Source: Rhizobiales bacterium CCH10-E5
GTDB lineage: Bacteria > Pseudomonadota > Alphaproteobacteria > Rhizobiales > Beijerinckiaceae
DNA: 64,000 nucleotides
Assembly (NCBI GenBank): GCA_001556125.1
Contig: LSIG01000210.1
Location: 1 to 64,000 of the forward strand
Direction: 5' to 3'
The position numbers were made by a program, and so were the translations under genes. Positions 57,215 to 64,000 of the stretch are shown one piece after another. The notes below the pieces were generated by a model. It was not told the origin of the DNA and did not search any database. It saw only the letters and a list, made by a program, of their open reading frames with translations. The first letter of the stretch is position 1. The number at the start of each line of letters is the position of its first letter.

Positions 57215-59539
57215 ATGGCGGGCGCGCTGAAGGATTGGTGGAACGCCAGACTGCGTCGTCCCGGCGAGGACTTCGATCAGCCGAGCTACGCGCTCCTGGT
57301 CGCCTCGCTGTTTTCCTCACCTGCCTCGATCATTCCCGGCGGCGTCGCCGGCATCCTGACCCCGCTCCTGTGCTGGATTTCGACCGGCCTCGTCGTCTTC
57401 GAGGCCCTGACGATCCTGGTGGCGCTGATCGTGCTGCTGCGGCTGGCGACCTTCGTCTCCTATCGACGCGCTGATCATTCGCGCGACGGCTATGACGAGA
57501 CGCGGCGCTGGGACCGCGATTACTTCCTCGGCGCCACCGCCTTCAGCGCCGTGCTCGGCTACAGCTGCTATGCGGCGCTGGCGCAGACCGACGATCCGGC
57601 CGCCCATATCACTTCGGTCGCATCGACGATCGCGATCGCCTCCGGCTATGTCTCGCGCAATGCCGGTCGGCCCAAATTCGTCGCCGTACAGCTGCTGACC
57701 TTCTGCGTGCCGATGGCATTCGGCCTGATCCAGGCCCACAATCCTTATTATCAGTATATCGGCTACTTCGCTTTTCTGTATGTGGCGGCGAACATCGCCA
57801 TCACCAATTCGCTGCATCGCAATCTCCTCGCGCTCAGCGATGCGACCAAGCAGTCCAAGGCGCTGGCCTCCGCCCTGCATTCGCAGAACCTGACGCTGGA
57901 TGCCGCGCTCAACACCATGATCCACGGGCTGGCGATGTTCGACCGCGATCTCAAGCTCGCCGTCAGCAACGCCCCCCATCTCGCGCTCTACGGCCTGCCG
58001 GAGACGCTCGCCCTACCCGGAACGCCGATCACCGCGATCGCCCGGTTCCTCGTCGAGCGACAGGTCGTCGCCGCAGGGCAGCTGCGTGACCTCAAGGAGG
58101 CGCTGACCGAGGTCCAGGCGACGCAGATGACGACCAGCCGCGAAATCCAGACGCGCGCGGGGCGGGTTCTGGTTGTCACCTTCGCGCCGGCGGCCGAGGG
58201 CGGCGTCCTGATGTCGACGGAGGATGCGACCGAGCGCAAGGCGACCGAGGCGCGGATCGAGCAGATGGCGCGTTTCGACGAATTGACCGGGCTCGCCAAC
58301 CGCTTTGAGTACAATGCCAACATCGCGGAGGCCTTCGCGCGGCTCGACCGCACGGGCGAGCCGTTCGCGCTGCTCTATGTCGATCTCGACGGCTTCAAGC
58401 AGGTCAATGACAGCCTTGGTCACGATGTCGGCGACCGCGTGCTCGTCGAGACGGCGGAGCGCCTGCGCGGCGCGATCCGGGGAAGCGATGTCCTGGCCCG
58501 CTTCGGCGGCGACGAGTTCCTGCTGATCCTGCCCGCCGCCAACCATCTGGTGGTCACCGCGATCGCGCAGCGCATGATCGACGCGATGGCCAAGGCGTTC
58601 CGGCTCGACAACAAGACCGTCTACGTCACCGCCAGCATCGGCATCGCGATGGCGCCCGCCGACGGCGCCTCGCCCGCGGATCTGCTGCGCCATGCCGATA
58701 CGGCGCTCTACAAGGCCAAGGCCGCCGGCCGCAACACGCTGATGTTCTTCGACCCGACGATGGCCGAGGAGATGACTGAGCGTCACGAGCTCGAGGTCGA
58801 TCTGCGCAAGGCCTGCGAGGACGGCTCGCTCGAGCTCTACTACCAGCCGATCATCGACCTGCGCACGGGCGAAGTGGTCTCGCGCGAGGCGCTGATGCGC
58901 TGGCGCCATCCCGTCCGCGGCATGGTGCCGGCGGGGCAGTTCATTCCGGTGGCCGAGCAATCGGGCCTGATCGCGACCATCGGCGACTGGGCGATCCGGC
59001 AGGCCTGCAAGGACGCCGCCTCCTGGGAGAAGCATGTCGGCGTCTCCGTCAACATCTCGCCGCTGCAGTTCCGCGAGCCCCGACGGATCGTCGAGACGGT
59101 CAAGAACGCGCTGATCGCCTCCAATCTGAACTCGCAGCGCCTGACGCTCGAGGTCACGGAGTCGCTGCTGATCGAGGACAACAAGACGACGCTCGGGGTC
59201 ATCGACGAGCTGCGGATGCTCGGCGTGACCTTCGCGCTGGACGATTTCGGAACGGGCTACTCCTCGCTCGGCTACCTCTCGACCTACCCCTTCGCGCAGG
59301 TGAAGATCGACCAGAGCTTCACCAAGACGGTGCAGTCGAGCGAGGCCTCGAAAGCGATCATCGAGGCGGTGTGCCAGTTGGCGCGGCGGCTTTCCATGAA
59401 CGTCGTCGTCGAAGGCGTGGAAACGGAGCAGCAGCGCATCGCCGTGCAACTGCTCGGCGCCCAGCGGGCCCAGGGGTATTTCTTCGGCAAGCCGGCGCCG
59501 GTCGCCAGTCTTGCCGAGGCCAAACGCCACGTCGCCTGA
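57215..59539 (+). CDS. Membrane PAS-GGDEF-EAL protein (diguanylate cyclase / phosphodiesterase)
   Basis: This 774-residue protein has about five or six membrane helices in residues 28-200, then a PAS-type domain (about 225-340, NTMIHGLAMFDRDLKLAVSN). The GGDEF domain has an intact RFGGDEF (430-435) and an RGSD inhibitory site five residues before it. The EAL domain has SREALMRWRHP (557-566), DDFGTGYSSLGYL, KIDQSF and VVEGVET, all catalytic positions apparently intact. It could make and degrade cyclic di-GMP. Its position 134 bases after the RpfF-like gene suggests the pair forms a signal-response module. Confidence 0.92.
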   Translation: MAGALKDWWNARLRRPGEDFDQPSYALLVASLFSSPASIIPGGVAGILTPLLCWISTGLVVFEALTILVALIVLLRLATFVSYRRADHSRDGYDETRRWDRDYFLGATAFSAVLGYSCYAALAQTDDPAAHITSVASTIAIASGYVSRNAGRPKFVAVQLLTFCVPMAFGLIQAHNPYYQYIGYFAFLYVAANIAITNSLHRNLLALSDATKQSKALASALHSQNLTLDAALNTMIHGLAMFDRDLKLAVSNAPHLALYGLPETLALPGTPITAIARFLVERQVVAAGQLRDLKEALTEVQATQMTTSREIQTRAGRVLVVTFAPAAEGGVLMSTEDATERKATEARIEQMARFDELTGLANRFEYNANIAEAFARLDRTGEPFALLYVDLDGFKQVNDSLGHDVGDRVLVETAERLRGAIRGSDVLARFGGDEFLLILPAANHLVVTAIAQRMIDAMAKAFRLDNKTVYVTASIGIAMAPADGASPADLLRHADTALYKAKAAGRNTLMFFDPTMAEEMTERHELEVDLRKACEDGSLELYYQPIIDLRTGEVVSREALMRWRHPVRGMVPAGQFIPVAEQSGLIATIGDWAIRQACKDAASWEKHVGVSVNISPLQFREPRRIVETVKNALIASNLNSQRLTLEVTESLLIEDNKTTLGVIDELRMLGVTFALDDFGTGYSSLGYLSTYPFAQVKIDQSFTKTVQSSEASKAIIEAVCQLARRLSMNVVVEGVETEQQRIAVQLLGAQRAQGYFFGKPAPVASLAEAKRHVA

Positions 59540-59711
59540 GCCACCGCCCAGCGCGCGGCCTTTCGGCGCGGAAGTGGCGCGAAACGACGTGCAACCGCCG
59601 ATGCGGTCTTGATTCCGCTCCGACGACACCCCATCAGCGAGAGGTAGATTCGTTCCGGATTGCGGGAGACAGTATGATCCGACCCGACGACGGCTCGGTC
59701 GCGCCCCTCGA

Positions 59712-61172
59712 GTGGCGGGCCGGCGCTTGAGCGAGACGGCCGCTGCTGCTGCGCCGGCGCTGCTGGCGCCGGACCTTTGCGTCATCGGCGCCGGCACGGC
59801 CGGACTTGCGGTGGCCACCGCCGCTGCCGCCTTCGGCGTGCCCGTGGTGCTGGTCGAACGCGACCGGATGGGCGGGGAGACCGGCAGCAGCGCCATCGCG
59901 GCTCTCGCCAGTGCAGGCGCCCGGGCCCAGGCCATCCGCGAGGCGGGTCGCTTCGGCCTCGTCGTCGGCGAACCCGAGATCCGAGACCCGGCCCTGCACG
60001 ACCATGTCCAGCGGGTCATCGCGGCGCGCCGGCCGAACGTCTCGGCCGAGCGGCTGACGGCACTGGGAGCCACCGTGGTTTCCGGCGAGGCGCGGTTCGT
60101 CAGCCGCAGCACAGTCGTCGTAGGCGAGCAGACGATCAAGGCCCGTCGCTTCGTGGTCGCGACGGGTGCGCGAAGCGCCCTGCCCGACATTCCGGGGCTC
60201 GACGACCTGCCGCATTTGACCGAAGAGAGCCTGGCCAGCCTGACCCGCCGGCCGGAGAGTCTCATTGTGCTCGGTGGCGCGCCCTCGGCCGCAGCCCTTG
60301 CGCAGGCTCTGGCGAGGCTGGGCAGCCGCGTCGCGCTGGTCGAGCCTGCGGGGCTGCTGCCGGACGAGGATCCCGAGGCCGTGGCGATCCTGCGGCGGAC
60401 CTTGCTGCGGGAGGGCGTCTCGCTGCACGAGAAGAGGACGATCCTGCGGGCGGAGGCCTTCAAGAAGGGCCTGCGCCTGGTACTGACGGGCGAGGGCGAG
60501 GGATCGGAGGCGGTCGTCGAGGCCGATCACATCCTGGTCGCCGGTCGACGCGTCCCGGATATTGCGGGGCTGGATCTCGAGTTGGCAGGCGTCGCGTCCA
60601 GCACAGAAGGCATCCGGACCGATGCCGGCCTCCGCTGCACCAACCGCCGGATCTATGCGATCGGCGATTGCGCCGCCGGCGCCACGGGCGGCGCGGGGGG
60701 CGCGGAAGAGCAGGCGCGGCTGGTGCTGCGCAATGCGCTGTTCCGGCAGCGCGGCCGCTTCGACCCGGCGGCGATCCCGCGCGTCACGGCGACCCACCCC
60801 CCCATCGCCCATGTTGGGCTGAGCGAGGCGGAGGCGCAGCGGCGGGGCGAGATGCGCATCCTGCGCTGGCCCTATGCGGAGAGCGACGCCGCCCAGGCCG
60901 GCCGGCAGACGGAAGGGTTCATGAAGATCCTGACCGACACCAGGGGCAGGCTGCTGGGCGCCACCATCGTCGGGCCGCAGGCTGGCGAACTGATCGCGAG
61001 CTGGAGCGTGGCGCTGGCGGCCGGGCGGAGCGTGCAGGACATGGCCGCGCTGCCGGTGCCGCTGCCTTCGCTGGCCGAGGTGTCGAAGCGCGCGGCGACA
61101 TCCTTCCTGACCCCGCTCGCGACCAGGCCGGGGCTGCGGCGCCTCATCGGCTGGCTGCGTCGGCTCGGCTAG
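59712..61172 (+). CDS. Pyridine nucleotide-disulfide-oxidoreductase-like flavoprotein lacking redox cysteines
   Basis: This 486-residue protein has the lipoamide dehydrogenase/mercuric reductase architecture: FAD loop LCVIGAGTAGLAVATAAAA, NAD-binding domain SLIVLGGAPSAAALAQALA, second FAD motif RRIYAIGDCAAGA, and a dimerisation domain. The site normally holding GGxCxNxGCxPSK reads MGGETGSSAIAALA, so both cysteines are missing. The C-terminal HPT-E motif reads PLPSLAEVSKRA, so the base His is also missing. The start is GTG 59712 or TTG 59727; the latter overlaps the stop of a short 18-codon frame. The histidine kinase gene follows after 11 bases. Confidence 0.87.
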   Translation: MAGRRLSETAAAAAPALLAPDLCVIGAGTAGLAVATAAAAFGVPVVLVERDRMGGETGSSAIAALASAGARAQAIREAGRFGLVVGEPEIRDPALHDHVQRVIAARRPNVSAERLTALGATVVSGEARFVSRSTVVVGEQTIKARRFVVATGARSALPDIPGLDDLPHLTEESLASLTRRPESLIVLGGAPSAAALAQALARLGSRVALVEPAGLLPDEDPEAVAILRRTLLREGVSLHEKRTILRAEAFKKGLRLVLTGEGEGSEAVVEADHILVAGRRVPDIAGLDLELAGVASSTEGIRTDAGLRCTNRRIYAIGDCAAGATGGAGGAEEQARLVLRNALFRQRGRFDPAAIPRVTATHPPIAHVGLSEAEAQRRGEMRILRWPYAESDAAQAGRQTEGFMKILTDTRGRLLGATIVGPQAGELIASWSVALAAGRSVQDMAALPVPLPSLAEVSKRAATSFLTPLATRPGLRRLIGWLRRLG

Positions 61173-61183
61173 GATCGACGGCG

Positions 61184-62641
61184 ATGGAGCCCCAGGGACG
61201 GGACAGCGAGCCGATCTCCGTCAGCCTGCCGCGCGGGCTGACGCGGCTCGGCCTGTCGGCGAAGCTGCTCGTGCTGACGGTGCTCTTCGTCATGGTGGCG
61301 GAGGTGCTGATCTATCTGCCATCCGTCGCCAATTTCCGGCGCAACTGGCTGAACGACCGCTTGGCGGCGGCGCAGGTTGCCGTGCTCGTCCTCGAGGGTG
61401 CCCCGGAGGACGGGCTGCCGGAGGGCAGCGAGAACCGGCTGCTGATGGGCGTCGGCGCGCGCGCGATCGCGGCGCGTGTCGGTGGGGCACGGCGCCTGCT
61501 CAGCCTCGATTCGATGCCGCCCGCTGCGGTTTCGCGCACGGTCGACCTGCGCAGCCTGGGCTGGTTCGGCGCCATCGGGGAAGCGATGGAAACGCTCATC
61601 CTGCCGGCACAGATGCCGATCCGTGTGATCGGCGAGGCCGTCGGCGGGGCGGATTTCGTGGAAATCGTCATCGACGAGGCCCCGTTGCGGCGGGCGATGC
61701 TTAAGTTCTCGGTCAATCTCCTGCTGATCTCGCTGGTGATCTCGGGGCTGACGGCTGTCGCAGTCTATGTCGCGCTGAACTGGATGATCGTGGGGCCGAT
61801 CCGGCAATTGGCGGCGAATGTCATGGAGTTCGAGGTCGATCCCGAAAATCCGCATCGGATCATCGAGCCGACGCGACGGGCGGACGAGATCGGCGAGGCG
61901 CAGCGTGCCCTGGCACGGATGCAGATGACGCTGGCGGGGGAGCTGCGGACCAAGAAGCATCTCGCGGAGCTCGGGCTCGCCGTCAGCAAGATCAATCACG
62001 ACCTGCGCAACATGCTGGCCGCCGCGCAGCTGATGTCGGACCGGCTGACCGAAACGCGCGACGCCAAGATCAAGCGCTTCGCGCCGCGGCTGATCGCGAC
62101 TCTCGGCCGCGCTATCGATTTCTGTCAGGCGACGCTGGCCTATGGCCGTGCGGCGGAGGCGACGCCGGTGCTACGGGAGGTCCTGCTGCGCCAGCTGGTG
62201 GCGGAGCAGGCCGAGCTGCTGGGTCTGGCCGAAGCGGCGCAGGTGAGCTTCAGCAACGAGGTCCCGGCCGATCTGGTCGCCCCCTGCGATCCCGACCAGA
62301 TGGCCCGCGTCCTGCTCAATCTGATGCGCAACTCGGTTCAGGCACTCACCGAAGCCGGCACTGAGCCCGGCGGGCGCCCGCTGCTGGCCGTTCATGCCAC
62401 ACGCGACAACGGCTCCGTCGTGCTGCGCGTCACCGATAACGGACCGGGCGTGCCCGAACGGGCGCGGGCCAATCTGTTCCAGGCCTTCCGCGGCTCGGTG
62501 ACACCGGGCGGCACCGGCCTCGGCCTCGCCATCGCGGCCGAGCTGGTCCGGCTGCATGGCGGCACGATCGCGCTCGAGCCTTCGGAGATCGGGGCGGTGT
62601 TCAAGGTGACGCTGCCGGCCCCGCGGACGGTCGCGGCCTGA
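61184..62641 (+). CDS. Sensor histidine kinase
   Basis: In this 485-residue protein, two membrane helices (about 25-45 and 180-203) flank a periplasmic domain of roughly 135 residues, followed by a HAMP-like linker. The phosphoacceptor His is in LAVSKINHDLRNMLAAAQLM. The ATPase domain has LLNLMRNSVQAL (N box), VTDNGPGVP (G1) and GGTGLGLAIAAELV (G2). No response regulator is adjacent. It is coupled to the flavoprotein gene upstream, suggesting redox or metabolite sensing. It converges on the S24 repressor gene. Confidence 0.93.
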   Translation: MEPQGRDSEPISVSLPRGLTRLGLSAKLLVLTVLFVMVAEVLIYLPSVANFRRNWLNDRLAAAQVAVLVLEGAPEDGLPEGSENRLLMGVGARAIAARVGGARRLLSLDSMPPAAVSRTVDLRSLGWFGAIGEAMETLILPAQMPIRVIGEAVGGADFVEIVIDEAPLRRAMLKFSVNLLLISLVISGLTAVAVYVALNWMIVGPIRQLAANVMEFEVDPENPHRIIEPTRRADEIGEAQRALARMQMTLAGELRTKKHLAELGLAVSKINHDLRNMLAAAQLMSDRLTETRDAKIKRFAPRLIATLGRAIDFCQATLAYGRAAEATPVLREVLLRQLVAEQAELLGLAEAAQVSFSNEVPADLVAPCDPDQMARVLLNLMRNSVQALTEAGTEPGGRPLLAVHATRDNGSVVLRVTDNGPGVPERARANLFQAFRGSVTPGGTGLGLAIAAELVRLHGGTIALEPSEIGAVFKVTLPAPRTVAA

Positions 62642-62648
62642 GGACCGC

Positions 62649-63278
62649 CTACTGGCTCGCCCAGATCACGCGGGCCATGAAGGCGATCTCCGCCAGCGGC
62701 AGGACGCGGTCGCCATGCTCGGGATTGAGCGAAGCGAGCTCGACGGTCTTCGCCGTCTGGCGCTTGAGCTGCTTGGCCAGCACCTCGCCCTCGACGGTCT
62801 TGACCACGACGCGGTCTCCCCGGCGCACCGTCGCCGTCGGCGAGACGATGATGGTGTCGCCGTCGCGATAGAGCGGCAGCATCGAATCGCCGGAGATCTC
62901 CAGCGCGTAGGCCTTCTCGTCGGCGACGCCGGGAAAGGCGACTTCCTCCCAGCCGGTGCCGACGGGAAAGCCGCCATCGTCGAAGAAGCCGCCCGAGCCA
63001 GCCTGAGCGAAGCCGATGAGCGGGATGGTTCGGGAGGGCGCCGCGCCACGGCGCATCACCACGCTCATGAACTCGTCCAGCGAGGCACCGGTGGCGGCCA
63101 GGATCTTCGCGATCGATTCGGTCGAGGGCCAGCGCTCGCGTCCGTCAGGACCGATCCGCTTGGAGCGGTTGAAGGTGGTGGCGTCCAGCCCGGCCTTTCG
63201 GGCCAAACCCGAGGCGGTGAAGCCATAACGCTGGGCAAGGGCGTCGATCGCGCTCCAGATCTGGTCGTGGGAGAGCAC
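62649..63278 (-). CDS. HTH-S24 family repressor (LexA/CI-like)
   Basis: In this 209-residue protein the N-terminal XRE HTH region is GFTASGLARKAGLDATTFNR followed by SKRIGPDGRERWPS. The C-terminal S24 LexA-like domain has the nucleophile Ser in ISGDSMLPLYRDGD and the Lys base in VVVKTVEGEVLAKQL. Cleavable repressors of this kind respond to DNA damage or other stress. It starts at a GTG with GAGG just upstream. It is divergent from DUF952-pyrD with nested palindromes in between. Confidence 0.9.
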   Translation of the reverse strand: MLSHDQIWSAIDALAQRYGFTASGLARKAGLDATTFNRSKRIGPDGRERWPSTESIAKILAATGASLDEFMSVVMRRGAAPSRTIPLIGFAQAGSGGFFDDGGFPVGTGWEEVAFPGVADEKAYALEISGDSMLPLYRDGDTIIVSPTATVRRGDRVVVKTVEGEVLAKQLKRQTAKTVELASLNPEHGDRVLPLAEIAFMARVIWASQ

Positions 63279-63309
63279 CGCACACCTCGCGTGGGATGTT
63301 GCCTTGGCC

Positions 63310-63339
63310 GGGGATAAGAATAGGAAATATCCCCTATTC
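63310..63339. promoter_or_regulatory. Nested palindromes, candidate operator of the S24 repressor
   Basis: GGGGATA-N11-TATCCCC (63310-63334) overlaps GAATAGG-N8-CCTATTC (63318-63339). Both are perfect and lie in the AT-rich part of the 165-base divergent region. CI/LexA-like repressors bind such dyads, so autoregulation, and perhaps control of the DUF952-pyrD promoter, is likely. Confidence 0.6.
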
Positions 63340-63443
63340 CCTAAGACATCAATCTGATTTCTGCCGCGGGCGACGAGAAAAATTGGCGAAGCCTCCTGAC
63401 AGCCGCTAAGCCGTCCGCAACCGTCATTCGCCGAGGTCGCCCC

Positions 63444-63788
63444 GTGCCGCTCATCTACAAGATCTGCCCCGCCAGCCTTTGGCGCGAGGCCGAGGCCGCG
63501 GGCCGTTTCCACGGCGCGGCGATCGACCTCACCGACGGCTTCATCCATTTCTCGACCGGCGGGCAGCTGCGCGAGACGGCAGCCAAGCACTTTGCCGGAC
63601 AGAGCGATCTGCTGCTGATCGCGGTGGAGGGCGAGACGCTCGGCGCGGCCCTGCGCTACGAACCGTCGCGCGGCGGGGCGCTGTTCCCGCATCTCTATGC
63701 GCCGCTCGATCCGCGCGGCGTGCGCTGGGTGGTGCCGCTGGCCCAGGGCAGCGACGGCAGCCCCGTCATTCCGGAGGACATTGCGTGA
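63444..63788 (+). CDS. DUF952 domain-containing protein
   Basis: This 114-residue protein starts at [22 protein letters not shown], then [20 protein letters not shown] and [15 protein letters not shown], the standard DUF952 pattern. The biochemical role is unknown, and a fold related to toxin ADP-ribosyl domains has been suggested for similar sequences. Its stop codon overlaps the pyrD start, a conserved pairing in the order. Confidence 0.9.
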   Translation: MPLIYKICPASLWREAEAAGRFHGAAIDLTDGFIHFSTGGQLRETAAKHFAGQSDLLLIAVEGETLGAALRYEPSRGGALFPHLYAPLDPRGVRWVVPLAQGSDGSPVIPEDIA

Positions 63789-64000
63789 TCGGCTCGCTCT
63801 TCAACCTCGCCCGGCCGCTGATCCACAAGATGGATGCCGAGACCGCGCACCGCCTGACGGTCGCGGCGCTGGCGGCCGCCCCCGCACTGAGGCCGGCGCC
63901 GGATGATCCGGTCTTGGCGACGGAAGCCTTCGGCCTGTCCTTCTCCAATCCGGTCGGACTGGCAGCTGGCTTCGACAAGCATGCCGAGGCGGTGGACGGG
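63785..64000 (+). CDS. pyrD: Dihydroorotate dehydrogenase (quinone), 5' part
   Basis: The first 72 codons of a class 2 PyrD are present: GTG start in a GTGA overlap with DUF952, N-terminal membrane-associating helix ([20 protein letters not shown]), then [20 protein letters not shown], the FMN-site motif. The enzyme oxidises dihydroorotate to orotate in pyrimidine synthesis, passing electrons to ubiquinone. The gene continues past the window end. Confidence 0.93.
   Translation, partial: MIGSLFNLARPLIHKMDAETAHRLTVAALAAAPALRPAPDDPVLATEAFGLSFSNPVGLAAGFDKHAEAVDG

Noticed and set aside
59777..61183. In-frame upstream extension of the histidine kinase (954 codons in total)
   Set aside because: The first 469 codons read the flavoprotein gene in another frame and give Arg/Gly-rich nonsense; the ATG at 61184 starts a normal kinase.

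Overview
The window looks like a chromosomal segment of a high-GC alphaproteobacterium of the order Hyphomicrobiales (Rhizobiales). Support comes from the gene order ptsP-prfA-prmC with DUF4167 and clpB nearby, the murA-DUF2948-hisD-UPF0262-phosphatase run, the DUF952-pyrD and cycM/kdsB/pheA neighbourhoods, and rhizobial-type intergenic palindromes. A Bosea-like or Methylobacterium-like relative fits best by recollection; the genus is a guess. Coding density is high. I saw no tRNA, rRNA, CRISPR array, prophage or complete insertion sequence.

Layout. 1-11.1 kb: metW, then a housekeeping block on the minus strand (clpB, DUF4167, prmC, a small secreted protein, prfA, ptsP) with plus-strand DUF2293 and MOSC genes. 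11.1-15.6 kb: trehalose synthesis and turnover, otsA divergent from otsB and a GH15 hydrolase. 15.6-18.9 kb: a TetR regulator with a striking double palindrome, an M20 peptidase, a membrane protein and a DinB protein. 19-27.2 kb: a catabolic cluster that reads as lysine/2-aminoadipate to glutaryl-CoA: FOXRED1-like flavoprotein, LysR, ALDH7-type dehydrogenase, glutaryl-CoA dehydrogenase, class III CoA-transferase and a thiamine-diphosphate enzyme. 27.3-31.8 kb: a secreted protein, transaldolase, and an iron-type ABC binding protein plus fused permease with no ATPase beside them. 31.8-37.2 kb: a LysR regulator and the valine-catabolism genes mmsA, acyl-CoA dehydrogenase and mmsB, interrupted by an RHH/PIN toxin-antitoxin pair. 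37.2-41.5 kb: nudC, an orphan lower-GC gene, an IS remnant, pheA, kdsB and a membrane cytochrome c. 41.7-48.3 kb: the yejABEF peptide transporter, interrupted by a second TA-like pair (HTH plus PIN). 48.3-56 kb: deoB, a chemoreceptor pair, and the phosphatase, UPF0262, hisD, DUF2948, murA block. 56.1-62.6 kb: a signalling neighbourhood, consisting of an RpfF (DSF-synthase)-like crotonase, a membrane PAS-GGDEF-EAL protein, a disulfide-oxidoreductase-like flavoprotein without its redox cysteines, and an orphan histidine kinase. 62.6-64 kb: an S24/HTH repressor divergent from DUF952 and pyrD, which runs off the window end.

The most interesting signals are: the RpfF-like/cyclic-di-GMP pair, which resembles the RpfF-RpfR logic of Burkholderia but has a different sensor and an Asp in place of a catalytic Glu; the cysteine-less flavoprotein with its histidine kinase; two PIN-toxin modules lodged inside metabolic or transport operons, each with an unusual control element (a perfect 17-bp stem covering the antitoxin ribosome binding site, and a probable leaderless promoter with an operator palindrome in its spacer); and a possible 2-oxoadipate-decarboxylating lysine route.
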